DNA of 64,000 bases, from contig NZ_CP115608.1 of the NCBI RefSeq assembly GCF_027797465.1, forward strand, positions 62,001 to 126,000, written 5' to 3'. The notes under the pieces are model-generated. The model was not told the DNA's origin, did not search any database, and saw only the letters and a list, made by a program, of their open reading frames with translations. The translations under genes were made by a program, and so were the position numbers. This DNA is from Campylobacter sp. CN_NE2. Lineage in GTDB: Bacteria > Campylobacterota > Campylobacteria > Campylobacterales > Campylobacteraceae. Shown here piece after piece: positions 44,080-57,135 of this stretch. Position 1 is the first letter of the stretch. The number at the start of each line of letters is the position of its first letter.

Positions 44080-45426
44080 TTAATTAACAAGCTCAGCGCT
44101 AAATTTTTTCTCGTCGAATTTTTTGCCTAAGAATTCGCAAACTTTCATCGCATCTCGTTCCGCATTTCCTAGACAGCTAGTTGCGCCCGGACTTGGCGTC
44201 ATATTAAAGATAATTCCATCGCCAGAATCAATACTAGCTTCGCCTAGCATTAGTTTTTTCTCTGTTTTATTTAAAACTTGCGGTCTAACGCCGCCAAAGC
44301 CTTTGGCATAATAAACATCTTCAACGCGAAGAGATGGAACGATTTTTCTAGCATCTTTTATAAAAAGTTGTGCGCCGTATCCCGGAATTTCAAATGCAAA
44401 ATTTCTAAAAATATAGTTTCTAATCTCGCTATCTTTAAATAAATCAAACAAAATTCCGGCAATTTCTTTGCTAAAATTCAAAGTTTGTAAGTATTCTGGG
44501 AAGCTTCTCATGCCTTTGTATCGCTCTAATTTTGGCATAGCAAGAGCTGTTGGTCCGAAGCGAGTGCAACCACCTGCTAAAATATCAGGATCGCCGTGAA
44601 GTGCGGCAAACGGAAGTTTTGGATTTTGAACCATATAAACTTTTCCATTTAGAAGTTTTTGTTTAGTTAGATAAAAACTTCCGGCAACAGATAAACAGCC
44701 CATATCTTTGCCGTATCCCATTTTGTGCGCTAACCAAAGCGAGTGAGCTCCTGCATCAACTACGACAAAATCGGCACTAAGCGAAAGCTTATTTGCCGTG
44801 CGAATATAGAATTTTTCGCCCACTTTTGTGATATTTTGCACTTCTGAGTTTAGATAAACTTCGCAAGTTTTTTTAGCTTCTTTTTTTGCATTTTCTATAA
44901 ACGAATTTGACATTGCACCATAATCAACCGTTGTATAAACTCCGCTTTTAACTCCCATTGCAACGACATTTTCAGGGCGTTCATTGCCGTTTTCATCAAA
45001 AATAACTCTTGGTTCGATCTCTTTTAGGGTATTTTTGTCAAAAAATTCCAAATACGGAAATAGTTCTTTGAAAGTTTCAAATCTTTGTGTTATAGCTTCT
45101 ACTTCTTCATCGCCTACGCCCATTGCCATTTTTTGACCTTGGAACATAAACTTTTCATTATATCCGTGTTGAAGCCCGTATTTGATAATCATATCGGAAG
45201 TTCGCTTTGTTTTTCTAGCCTTTTCAAGCGTATAGTTTGTTTCTATATCGCCACAGTGGATAGTTTGAGAATTTGCTGTGCCTTTTGAATTTAGCGTTGC
45301 AACGCCTTCGTATTTTTCTAGCAGGGCAATGCTTTTAATATCCGTGTAACGCGCCAGTGTATAAAGCAACGCACAGCCGCTGATACCGCCGCCGACAACG
45401 ACAACTTCGTAGTGCTTTTCTTGCAT
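44080..45426 (-). CDS. mqo: Malate:quinone oxidoreductase (FAD-dependent)
   Basis: A 448-residue flavoprotein with FAD motif VVVVGGGISGCALLYTLARY, the segments GTANSQTIHCGDIETNY and GGCTRFGPTALAMPKLERY, and C-terminal NMTPSPGATSCLGNAE. It matches the campylobacter protein annotated as malate:quinone oxidoreductase, which feeds electrons from malate into the quinone pool at the membrane surface. Related 2-hydroxyacid oxidases are the alternative. ATG 45426 follows AAAGGATAAACAA; the longer ORF start does not. Confidence 0.85.
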   Translation of the reverse strand: MQEKHYEVVVVGGGISGCALLYTLARYTDIKSIALLEKYEGVATLNSKGTANSQTIHCGDIETNYTLEKARKTKRTSDMIIKYGLQHGYNEKFMFQGQKMAMGVGDEEVEAITQRFETFKELFPYLEFFDKNTLKEIEPRVIFDENGNERPENVVAMGVKSGVYTTVDYGAMSNSFIENAKKEAKKTCEVYLNSEVQNITKVGEKFYIRTANKLSLSADFVVVDAGAHSLWLAHKMGYGKDMGCLSVAGSFYLTKQKLLNGKVYMVQNPKLPFAALHGDPDILAGGCTRFGPTALAMPKLERYKGMRSFPEYLQTLNFSKEIAGILFDLFKDSEIRNYIFRNFAFEIPGYGAQLFIKDARKIVPSLRVEDVYYAKGFGGVRPQVLNKTEKKLMLGEASIDSGDGIIFNMTPSPGATSCLGNAERDAMKVCEFLGKKFDEKKFSAELVN

Positions 45427-45600
45427 TTTGTTTATCCTTTTTTTAAAATGTTTAAACATAGAATTTTGCTAAAATTTTGCTTAAAATCTAGTTATAAATT
45501 TATTATTTTTTGCTGAATTTAATAGATTAAATTTCGAATTCAACTTGATTTTATAAATAATGAATTTGTTTAAGCAAAATTTAATTGAAATTAAATTTAT

Positions 45601-45616
45601 TTTTTTTAGATACAAT
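45601..45616 (+). promoter_or_regulatory. Promoter of the TRAP binding-protein gene
   Basis: TTTTTTTAGA followed by TACAAT (45611-45616), 32 bases before the start; T-run plus -10 pattern as elsewhere in the window. Confidence 0.5.
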
Positions 45617-45648
45617 ACCAACCTTAAAAAAAAATATCAAGGAAAAAA

Positions 45649-46878
45649 ATGAAAAAGGTTGCCATTATTTTAGCGATTTTTGCGGTATTTGCTTTTGGCG
45701 CAGGTAATCAAAATAAAACACCAAATAAATCTCAAAAACATTACATACTAAAACTAGCTCTTGCTTGGGAAAATACGCTTCCTTTGCTTAACCAAAGCGC
45801 TTTGGAATTTAAAAATTATGCTGAAATTATGAGTGGGGGAAAGCTTAAAATCCAAATTTACACCCCGTCGCAACACAAATCAAATGGGCAAATTTTTGAC
45901 TTTGTCAAAGACGGTAAATTTGATCTAGGTTATACTGCGCTTTATTATTATCACGAAAAAGATCCCAAATTTACGCTATTTACGGCTGTTCCTTTTGGTA
46001 TGACAAACGATGAAGGACACGCTTGGTATTATTACGGTGGCGGAAAAGAACTAAGCGAAAAAATGTTGTCAAAATACGGCGTTAAGGCATTTTTAATGGG
46101 CTCAACGCAAATGCAAATGGGCGGTTGGTTTAAAAAAGAGATAAACTCTCTTGATGATTTGAACGGACTTAAAGTTAGGATTACAGGCTTTGGGGCAGAA
46201 GTTATGAGCAAACTTGGCGTAACGATAAACACGGTGCCAACAAACGAGCTTTACAAGGCCTTTAAAATGGGGACAATCGATGCAGTAAAATGGATAAATC
46301 CTATTTATGATATGGGCTTAAATTTGCATAAGGTTGCTGATTATTATTATATCGGCTGGCAAGAACCCAGCGCAAATTTGCATTTATTAGCTAATAAAAA
46401 GACCTTTGAAAATTTGCCAAAAGATTTGCAGATGATTTTAGAAACTTCTGCCAGACTTGCGGGTGAAAATTTTAAAAACAAAAGCTTTTTTGGCAATGCA
46501 AAAAATTTAGAAAAATTAAAAACTGATTATCCAAATATCCAAATCAAGCACTTTTCCGATGAAATTATAAACGCTTTTAAAAATGCAACGCAAGAAATTT
46601 TAGAAGAAAATTCGGCAAAAGATCCACTTTTTAAAGAGATTTTGCATAGTCAGCAAAAATTTCAAAAAATCGCCAGAGAGTGGAAAATGACAAACGAAAT
46701 AGCCTTTTTAAATTCGCAAAATATCAAGCCAAAAAATGATGAAAATTTGGCGTTATTTAGTGATAAAAACGAAACGCAAAATTCGCTAAATTTGCCAAAT
46801 TTGGATAAAAATTCAACTAATGACAAAAACAAAACTACTTCTGTGATAACAGGTGATGAAGCAAATTTGACGAAGTAG
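45649..46878 (+). CDS. Orphan TRAP transporter solute-binding protein
   Basis: A 409-residue periplasmic DctP-family protein. Signal peptide KKVAIILAIFAVFAFGA; the core has LALAWENTLPLLNQ, the FTAVPFGMTNDE and GSTQMQMGGWFKKEI segments, GLKVRITGFGAEVMSKLG and WINPIYDMGLNLH, which resemble the alpha-keto acid (TakP-like) subgroup. About 60 C-terminal residues are an Asn/Lys/Ser-rich tail not seen in the family. No dctQ/dctM membrane genes are adjacent, so it is an orphan in this window. The convergent neighbour is an AEC transporter. Confidence 0.85.
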   Translation: MKKVAIILAIFAVFAFGAGNQNKTPNKSQKHYILKLALAWENTLPLLNQSALEFKNYAEIMSGGKLKIQIYTPSQHKSNGQIFDFVKDGKFDLGYTALYYYHEKDPKFTLFTAVPFGMTNDEGHAWYYYGGGKELSEKMLSKYGVKAFLMGSTQMQMGGWFKKEINSLDDLNGLKVRITGFGAEVMSKLGVTINTVPTNELYKAFKMGTIDAVKWINPIYDMGLNLHKVADYYYIGWQEPSANLHLLANKKTFENLPKDLQMILETSARLAGENFKNKSFFGNAKNLEKLKTDYPNIQIKHFSDEIINAFKNATQEILEENSAKDPLFKEILHSQQKFQKIAREWKMTNEIAFLNSQNIKPKNDENLALFSDKNETQNSLNLPNLDKNSTNDKNKTTSVITGDEANLTK

Positions 46879-46888
46879 TCAAATTCGC

Positions 46889-47800
46889 CTATCTAGCAAA
46901 AATGTAAATCGCCCATATCGTTATCATCGAAAGTAGCGTTTCTAGCGTGATTATCACAGCCATTAATTCTTTATCTCCGCCAAGCTGTCCTGCTAAAATG
47001 TAGCTTGATGTGGCTGTTGGCATAGCAGCAAAAAATATGCAAACCATTGCGATAAAATCGGGCAAATTTAAAGCCGTAACGCCTATATAAACTAAAAATG
47101 GATAAAGTGCGAGTTTTAAAAATGACGAAACAAATAAATCGTTTTTTAAATTTTTAATGGCTCCAAATTTTAGTCCGGCTCCGACCGATAAAAGTCCCGT
47201 TGTAACGGCTGCTGAGCCTATTAGTTTAAAAGGCTCAAAAATTACGCTTGGCAAATTTATCAAATTTGCGCAAATTCCTATGATGCAGGCTAAAACTAGT
47301 GGATTTTTAAATATATTTTTTATAGTCAAACGCAGAGAAAATTTACCCTTTCTAACATAAATCGCAAAAATGCAAACGCAAAAAATGTTGATTAACGGTA
47401 TCATAAACGCCATTAAAAAAGCCGCGATCACAAAACCTTCTTCGCCGTAAAGTGCGCCCACAATCGCTAGAAAAATATATGTGTTATAGCGAATTGCGCC
47501 TTGAAATACGGAAGTAAATTTGCTAGGGCTAAATTTGAAAATAAAATTTGATAAAACAGACAAAAGCGAAATTATAAAAAATGCTATCAAAACGACCAAA
47601 AAACCGCTCATCATAGCGCTACTTCCGTCTATTTTGGCAACCGCGATTTTATAAATCAAGAGCGAAGGCATTAAAATATAATAGGTCAAGCTATCTAAAA
47701 TGTCCCAAAATTTTTGAACTTTATAAAATTTATGTTTTAAAACAAAGCCGATTATAATGAGAAAAAATATCGATAAAATCGCACTCACGATAGTTTGCAT
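46889..47800 (-). CDS. AEC family transporter
   Basis: A 303-residue membrane protein with about ten helices, of the auxin efflux carrier family found in bacteria as malate/lactate or other organic-acid carriers. Typical features are LTYYILMPSLLIYKIA, the half-way GAIRYNTYIFLAIVGALYGEEG (quoted as GAIRYNTYIFLAIVGALYG) and the C-terminal MPTATSSYILAGQLGGDKEL. The substrate is unknown; the position next to Mqo and a keto-acid type binding protein fits organic-acid traffic (inference). Confidence 0.88.
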   Translation of the reverse strand: MQTIVSAILSIFFLIIIGFVLKHKFYKVQKFWDILDSLTYYILMPSLLIYKIAVAKIDGSSAMMSGFLVVLIAFFIISLLSVLSNFIFKFSPSKFTSVFQGAIRYNTYIFLAIVGALYGEEGFVIAAFLMAFMIPLINIFCVCIFAIYVRKGKFSLRLTIKNIFKNPLVLACIIGICANLINLPSVIFEPFKLIGSAAVTTGLLSVGAGLKFGAIKNLKNDLFVSSFLKLALYPFLVYIGVTALNLPDFIAMVCIFFAAMPTATSSYILAGQLGGDKELMAVIITLETLLSMITIWAIYIFAR

Positions 47801-47838
47801 ATTTAGCCTTTTTTTGAAATTTTGGTTAAATTCTTATT

Positions 47839-47874
47839 TAAAAACGGCGAATTTATCTAAATTTGCCGTTTTTA
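47839..47874 (-). terminator. Terminator of ridA
   Basis: TAAAAACGGCGAATTTA / TAAATTTGCCGTTTTTA with one mismatch, between ridA and the AEC gene, with A/T runs on both sides. Confidence 0.8.
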
Positions 47875-47892
47875 AATGCTAAATTTGCAAAT

Positions 47893-48267
47893 TTATTTTA
47901 CTTTTGCGATAAGTTCGATTTCGATTAATGCGCCTTTTGGTAGCGTTTTTACAGCCACGCAAGAACGAGCCGGTTTGTGTTCGCTAAAAGTCGCGCCGTA
48001 AATTTCATTTACCACTGCAAAATCGTCCATATTTGCCAAGAAAATGGTTGTTTTGACGACATTTTTGACTTCGGTATCACAAGCAGCCAAAACGGCTTTT
48101 AAATTTGCCATAACTTGTTCGGTTTGGGCTTTTATGTCGCCATCTACGAACGAGCCGTCAGGTTTAAGGGCGATTTGCCCGGAAGTAAATAAAAATCCGT
48201 TTGCGATAATCGCTTGCGAATACGGTCCTATGGCTTGTGGAGCGCTATGTGTTGAGATAATTTGCAT
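47893..48267 (-). CDS. ridA: RidA family reactive intermediate/imine deaminase
   Basis: A 124-residue RidA protein, which hydrolyses reactive enamine/imine intermediates such as 2-aminoacrylate. Motifs: APQAIGPYSQAI, FTSGQIALKPDG and the C-terminal PARSCVAVKTLPKGALIEIE with the key Arg. ATG 48267 follows AAAGGATTAAT; the upstream in-frame start at 48306 lacks a site. Confidence 0.93.
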   Translation of the reverse strand: MQIISTHSAPQAIGPYSQAIIANGFLFTSGQIALKPDGSFVDGDIKAQTEQVMANLKAVLAACDTEVKNVVKTTIFLANMDDFAVVNEIYGATFSEHKPARSCVAVKTLPKGALIEIELIAKVK

Positions 48268-48382
48268 TATTAATCCTTTCGGTAAAAAATTCATAAATTC
48301 TAGCACAACAAGGGCATTTTAGAGCTTAAATTTGATGAAATTTATTAAATTTTATAATTTTGATATAAATTCAAATTCGCAG

Positions 48383-48425
48383 AATTTAGCGAATTTTGGT
48401 TTTTAAATTCGCTAAATTTTTGTTT
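48383..48425 (+). terminator. Terminator-like hairpin upstream of the T15 promoter
   Basis: AATTTAGCGAATTT / AAATTCGCTAAATT, perfect 14 bp stem followed by TTTGTTTTT. It is not downstream of any + strand gene; it could insulate the promoter at 48450 from read-through. Confidence 0.6.
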
Positions 48426-48449
48426 TTAATCCCCAAATTTATTGATTTG

Positions 48450-48471
48450 TTTTTTTTTTTTTTTGTAAAAT
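48450..48471 (+). promoter_or_regulatory. Promoter with a T15 homopolymer
   Basis: Fifteen consecutive T, then G and the -10 box TAAAAT (48466-48471), 32 bases before the next ATG. The length of the run is longer than in other promoters of the window (7-9 T). Confidence 0.65.
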
Positions 48472-48503
48472 ACCGCTTTTGAAAATTTTTTAAAAGGAAT
48501 AAT

Positions 48504-48995
48504 ATGACAGAATATGCAAAATCAGTATTTTCTGACCCAAATTTATTGAGAGAAAAATTGGCGTTGTATATAAAAACGCCAAGCAAAATTGAACTTTATG
48601 CAAAAGATTGCGAAAAATTTTTTAAAGCTGGAAATGGCGAAAAGCTAGTCATAGATGGAAGTACTTTTAGCTTTTGGGGATTTTTTGGAACTATTTTCTT
48701 TTTGATTTATAGAAAAATTTATTGGTTAGTAGGGCTGATTATAGCCTTTATTATATTGAGTGTAATCGTATTTCCTGATGCGAACGATACAGTAGATAGA
48801 GTAATAAGGATAGGCATATCTGCTTTATGTGGCGCTTTTAGTAGATACTGCGTTTGTTTAAGATTTTTAAAAATTTTAGAATTGCAAGACGATGAAATGC
48901 TTGTGAAAAAGGGTGGAGTAAATTATTTTGCTTATGTTTTACTAGTTTTATTTATTGTATTTATAATTTGGGCTTTTGGCGTGTTGAAAATTTAA
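48504..48995 (+). CDS. DUF2628-like membrane protein
   Basis: A 163-residue protein with a soluble N-terminal part of about 55 residues and three membrane helices. The sequence SFSFWGFFGTIFFLIYRKIYW before the first long helix (shown partly: FFGTIFFLIYRKIYW) is the pattern of DUF2628 proteins. Function unknown. It has ribosome-binding site AAAAGGA and is a single-gene unit behind the T15 promoter. Confidence 0.75.
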   Translation: MTEYAKSVFSDPNLLREKLALYIKTPSKIELYAKDCEKFFKAGNGEKLVIDGSTFSFWGFFGTIFFLIYRKIYWLVGLIIAFIILSVIVFPDANDTVDRVIRIGISALCGAFSRYCVCLRFLKILELQDDEMLVKKGGVNYFAYVLLVLFIVFIIWAFGVLKI

Positions 48996-49093
48996 TATTA
49001 AAAAAAATCAATGGCAAATTTAAATAACAAATGTCGACGGTTTTAAATTTATTTAATTTTATACAAAAATATTCAAGACAGAATAGGCGTAGC

Positions 49094-49171
49094 AAGGTGC
49101 AAATTTAGGCAATTTTAAGCGAAGTTACCTGTGTCGGTAATGAGCGTAGGAATTGCCTAAATTTGCACCTT
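49094..49171. repeat. 78-base imperfect palindrome, possible structured RNA or mobile remnant
   Basis: Perfect 21-base inverted repeats AAGGTGCAAATTTAGGCAATT (49094-49114) and its reverse complement (49151-49171; arm given as positions) enclose 36 bases that themselves can pair: GTTACC with GGTAAT around TGTGTC. No gene is visible in 48996-49220. Confidence 0.7.
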
Positions 49172-49220
49172 AATCCGTCAAGTATGGGGAATTAAAACTA
49201 GGCTAGTTTCAATTGCAAAT

Positions 49221-49655
49221 TTAGCCAAGCAAACCTGCACCTTTTAGCTTTTGACTTCTACTTTCGGCATACACTCGTCTTCCGCCCACAACATCATACT
49301 TCCAAATCGGCGCATTTGCCTTAAAATCTTCCACAAATTCGTTGATAAGTTTTAGCGCGACTTTGCGTTTCGGGCTGATGACCGCAGCCACATACGAGCT
49401 TGTATGCACTGCTACATCGCCCTTTGCGTGGGCGAATTTTACATACGCATTTTGTGATTTTGCCTTTTGCTCCCACTCGCTAAGCCATGAGCGCAAAATC
49501 GGCTCGTAAATGTCGAAACTCAAAGCTTCTATGCCGTCTTCTGCGCGAACAATGCCGACAAAAGTGATAAATGCACCACAATTTTTATCTTTTATCTCAT
49601 CATACCAACGAGCCGTTATCTCATTTACATTTAAACTGCCGTCATAAAGTTCCAT
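49221..49655 (-). CDS. moaE: Molybdopterin synthase catalytic subunit
   Basis: MoaE, 144 residues, adds sulfur to cyclic pyranopterin with MoaD. Motifs: GAFITFVGIVRAEDGIEAL, AVISPKRKVALKLINEF and PIWKYDVVGG with the catalytic Lys. ATG 49655 has a GGCGATAAA site upstream; the longer ORF would run back to moaD. It follows moaD by 20 bases. Confidence 0.92.
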   Translation of the reverse strand: MELYDGSLNVNEITARWYDEIKDKNCGAFITFVGIVRAEDGIEALSFDIYEPILRSWLSEWEQKAKSQNAYVKFAHAKGDVAVHTSSYVAAVISPKRKVALKLINEFVEDFKANAPIWKYDVVGGRRVYAESRSQKLKGAGLLG

Positions 49656-49675
49656 TTTATCGCCTTTTTGGAGTT

Positions 49676-49897
49676 TTAGCCGCCGCAAACAGGTGGTAAG
49701 ATGCTAACGACATCGCCGTCTTTTAAATCGTGGTATAAATCAAAAATCATCTTATCATTTATCGCAACTGCTGAGATTTCAAGCCATTTTTTCAAATTTT
49801 CATCTTTTGATAAAATCTCTTTTAGCTCTTTTAAATTTGAAGCGTTAAATTCGGCACTTTCTAGCCCAATCGGTCCTAAAAATTCAACTTTTACCAT
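49676..49897 (-). CDS. moaD: Molybdopterin synthase sulfur carrier subunit
   Basis: 73-residue ubiquitin-like MoaD with a C-terminal Gly-Gly (LPPVCGG) that is adenylated and thiocarboxylated. Start VKVEFLGPIGLES, and DGDVVSILPP near the end. It forms an operon with moaE. The ThiF/MoeB-like protein at 42.8 kb could be its activator, but that one lacks zinc motifs. Confidence 0.9.
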   Translation of the reverse strand: MVKVEFLGPIGLESAEFNASNLKELKEILSKDENLKKWLEISAVAINDKMIFDLYHDLKDGDVVSILPPVCGG

Positions 49898-49981
49898 ACC
49901 TTATCCTTTAAATTTCGCCAAATTCTAACCAAAATTTCATAAAATTTAATATAATTAACCAAAAAATTTAAAGGTAAAATT

Positions 49982-51136
49982 ATGAAAATAGATGAAATCA
50001 AAACTCCTGCGTATGTCTGCGAAGAAGCAAAACTTATCGCAAATTTAGGGATTTTAAAAGAAGTAGCCGATAGAAGTGGCGCAAAAATTTTATGTGCTTT
50101 GAAAGGATTTTCCTTTTCTTTTGCTATGCCATATATCGCAAAATACCTTAGCGGGGCTACTTGCAGCGGTTTGCACGAAGCCAAATTTGCCAAAGAATTT
50201 ATTGGGCGAGGTGAAATTCACACATATTCTCCTGCTTTTAAAGATGATGATATGAATGAGATTTTGCAAATTTCAGATCATATAGTTTTTAACAGCCACG
50301 CTCAGTGGCAAAAATATCGCTCAAAAGCCCTTGAAAGTGGTGTAAAATGCTCACTTCGCATAAATCCGCAAACTTCGTTTTCGCCCACTGATGCTTACAA
50401 TCCGTGTGGCAAATTTAGCCGTCTTGGCATAACAAAAGAGAATTTTTTAAAGGCAATAAACGCAGATAGCGAGTTTTTAAAAGGCATTTCGGGGCTTCAT
50501 TTTCACGCACTTTGCGAAGAAAGTAGCGAAAGTTTGGCAAAAGTTTTGGCTAAATTTGAAGCAGATTTTGGAGAATTTATCCCGCAAATGCACCATATCA
50601 ACTTCGGCGGCGGTCATCACATAACCAAAAAAGGCTACAATAGGGAGCTTTTAATAAATTTGATAAAAGAATTTCGCGCTAAATACGGCGTGGAAGTTTA
50701 TTTAGAGCCGGGCGAAGCTGTGGGCTGGGAGTGCGGTTATTTGGTAGCTAGCGTGCTTGACATTGTAGAAAATGGCGAAAAAATCGCTATTTTGGATACT
50801 TCGGCAGAAGCGCACATGCCCGATACCGTGCTTATGCCGTATCGCCCTGCTGTGCGTGGCGAGAGCAAAGATGGTAAATTTGCCTATCTGCTTGGTGGAA
50901 ATACCTGCTTGGCTGGCGACATTGTGGGCTTGGAAGCGGGAAATCCTATATATAGGTTTGAAAACGAGCTTAAAATCGGCGATAGAGTGATATTTGAAGA
51001 CCAAATTCACTACACTATCGTCAAAAATACGACCTTTAACGGCATAAAGTTACCTGATTTGGTTTTGGTTGATGAAAGCGGAGAAATTTTGAAAATCAAA
51101 AAATTTGGCTATGACGAATTTAGTCGTAGAAATTAG
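49982..51136 (+). CDS. nspC: Carboxynorspermidine decarboxylase
   Basis: PLP enzyme of 384 residues, last step of norspermidine/spermidine synthesis by the carboxyspermidine route used in Campylobacter. PLP lysine is Lys41 in LCALKGFSF; other motifs are HFHALCEES, HHINFGGGHHIT, LEPGEAVGW and TSAEAHMPD. The ATG follows AAAGGTAAAATT. It ends before a strong terminator and the rRNA operon. Confidence 0.94.
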   Translation: MKIDEIKTPAYVCEEAKLIANLGILKEVADRSGAKILCALKGFSFSFAMPYIAKYLSGATCSGLHEAKFAKEFIGRGEIHTYSPAFKDDDMNEILQISDHIVFNSHAQWQKYRSKALESGVKCSLRINPQTSFSPTDAYNPCGKFSRLGITKENFLKAINADSEFLKGISGLHFHALCEESSESLAKVLAKFEADFGEFIPQMHHINFGGGHHITKKGYNRELLINLIKEFRAKYGVEVYLEPGEAVGWECGYLVASVLDIVENGEKIAILDTSAEAHMPDTVLMPYRPAVRGESKDGKFAYLLGGNTCLAGDIVGLEAGNPIYRFENELKIGDRVIFEDQIHYTIVKNTTFNGIKLPDLVLVDESGEILKIKKFGYDEFSRRN

Positions 51137-51148
51137 AAAATTTAGATA

Positions 51149-51197
51149 AAATTTGCCAAATTTTGAAAAATTTTTATAAATTTGGCAAATTTTTTAC
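51149..51197 (+). terminator. Terminator of nspC
   Basis: AAATTTGCCAAATTT / AAATTTGGCAAATTT, perfect 15 bp stem, followed by a T-run. Confidence 0.85.
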
Positions 51198-51229
51198 AAA
51201 ATTTAATGTAGCTTTAAGCAACCCTCATA

Positions 51230-51235
51230 TATAAT
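51230..51235 (+). promoter_or_regulatory. rrn: -10 box of the rRNA operon promoter
   Basis: TATAAT, about 260 bases before 16S, in the only non-coding region ahead of it. The region 51137-51490 otherwise holds the nspC terminator and the rRNA leader. Confidence 0.5.
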
Positions 51236-51350
51236 CACATTTCCTTTTCACGGAAACAACCTTCTCGGACTAAATCCTAGATTTTGTTTTTGTTAAAAAG
51301 CGTTTTTTAAATTAGTATTGTTAAACTATCTTTTAGTCAATCTTTGAAAT

Positions 51351-51371
51351 CTAAACAAGTGATCGATTGAG
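51351..51371 (+). other. Left arm of the 16S precursor processing stem
   Basis: CTAAACAAG-TGAT-CGATTGAG pairs with CTCAATCG-TC-CTTGTTTAG at 53046-53064 across the 16S gene, giving an interrupted 17 bp stem. RNase III normally cuts such stems. Confidence 0.75.
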
Positions 51372-51454
51372 CCAAAGGCAATTTTTATAATTGTCAAATT
51401 TAAAAGTTACAAACAATTAAGTTTTTAGATTAAAAACTTCATAAATTGAAGTTA

Positions 51455-51481
51455 AAAGATAAAAAGTTTCTTTTTATCTTT
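51455..51481 (+). other. Hairpin in the rRNA leader just before 16S
   Basis: AAAGATAAAAAG / CTTTTTATCTTT, perfect 12 bp stem with TTT loop, 10 bases before 16S. Role unknown; could guide leader folding or 5' processing. Confidence 0.6.
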
Positions 51482-51490
51482 GATACATTT

Positions 51491-53002
<1,512 letters not shown>

Positions 53003-53045
53003 TAGAGTACAAATGAATATTCTCTCACAAGATATTCATCATAAA

Positions 53046-53064
53046 CTCAATCGTCCTTGTTTAG
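53046..53064 (+). other. Right arm of the 16S precursor processing stem
   Basis: CTCAATCGTCCTTGTTTAG, complementary to 51351-51371 apart from a central bulge. Confidence 0.75.
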
Positions 53065-53224
53065 GTTTGAGGGATTGATTTAGAAGTAGTTAAATTAGTC
53101 TTGTTGCAAAGTTATTTTTGTTTTAGACAAGGAAGTTTTGAGAAAATCAAGGAGCATACTTGATTGTATGTGACGCAGATTTTTAAAAAACTGACATAGT
53201 ATAAAGCAAAAAGAACGAGCAAAT

Positions 53225-53301
53225 GGGCCTATAGCTCAGCTGGTTAGAGTGCACCCCTGATAAGGGTGAGGTCACAAGTTCAAGTCTTGTTAGGCCCACC
53301 A
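53225..53301 (+). tRNA. tRNA-Ile (anticodon GAT) in the rRNA spacer
   Basis: 77-base cloverleaf with CCA: acceptor GGGCCTA / TAGGCCC, anticodon stem CACCC / GGGTG, loop CTGATAA, T-arm with GTTCAAGTC. It is the only tRNA in this 16S-23S spacer; a tRNA-Ala, usual in many Campylobacter spacers, is not seen. Confidence 0.96.
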
Positions 53302-53816
53302 TAAAGTTTAATTTGAGCGCTAAATTTTAGCTTTCAAATTAGGCTTTATGCCTATGTTCCTTAACTTACCATTGTTAAAAGTCACAATCAAGTTTTAATA
53401 AAAACGATTTTACAGGATCTTGTTAAAGCTTTAAATTTAGACACTAATGCAAATTTAGTAAATTTGTTATCCCAAATTTAAATGATTGAGATTTAAATTT
53501 TCAAATTTAAATCATAAAGTTTAAATTTTACATTTACTAAATCAAGTTTAACGGCACAAACAATTAGAGTTAAAACTTATCTAGTTGTTGTTAATGCTTT
53601 CCGTCTTGGGTGTTTTAAATTTAAATATTGTAAAAGCAATTTATAAAATTTTATGATTTAGCAAATTTGATATTAAATTTAACAAATCAAATTTAAAAGC
53701 TTCAAATTTAACTAAATTTAAATTTATAAATTAAATCTTTTATCTTTAACAAGGAAGTAATGCAAATTAGAATATTAACATAGTCTAATACTTCATTTTA
53801 TTATGAAGTAAAAAAA
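53302..53816 (+). other. AT-rich 16S-23S spacer without genes
   Basis: About 515 bases dominated by AAATTTAAA-like words. I see no tRNA and no reading frame. The only clear structure is the left arm of the 23S processing stem at 53744-53763. Confidence 0.8.
53744..53763 (+). other. Left arm of the 23S precursor processing stem
   Basis: CTTTAACAAGGAAGTAATGC is the exact reverse complement of 56727-56746, a 20 bp stem across the 23S gene. Confidence 0.85.
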
Positions 53817-56721
<2,905 letters not shown>

Positions 56722-56726
56722 TTTAA

Positions 56727-56746
56727 GCATTACTTCCTTGTTAAAG
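56727..56746 (+). other. Right arm of the 23S precursor processing stem
   Basis: GCATTACTTCCTTGTTAAAG, exact complement of 53744-53763. Confidence 0.85.
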
Positions 56747-56845
56747 GTATTAGAAATCCTTTAACAATATGGTAAAAGATTTTATTAAGCTTGATGACTT
56801 TTGCAGTGTTAAAAAAGCAAACTTATAAAGTTTCCTTTTTTAACA

Positions 56846-56965
56846 CTGTCCGTGACTATACAGATGAGGAAACGCCTTGCTCCATACCGAACCAAGAAGC
56901 TAAGCTCATCATGGCTGATGATACTATCCCTTACTGGGACGGGGAAAGTAGGTCGTTGCGGACTT
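56846..56965 (+). rRNA. 5S ribosomal RNA
   Basis: About 120 bases: GTCCG near the start pairs with CGGAC near the end, with the internal GGAAACGCCTTGCTCCAT and GAACCAAGAAGCTAAGC typical for campylobacter 5S. Ends estimated from the terminal pairing. Confidence 0.93.
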
Positions 56966-57135
56966 TGTTGTTATTTATTCTATTCTTTTTTTAAGCTTCT
57001 TATCTTTTTTTAAAATCTGAGATTATTTGGGTTTTTGGTGTTGAAATTTTGGGTTAGGGTTGTTTTATCCAAATTTAATTTGTGTTTTTGTAATATAAAT
57101 TTTTGCAAATCGATAAATAAGTGGGTAAATTTAAT

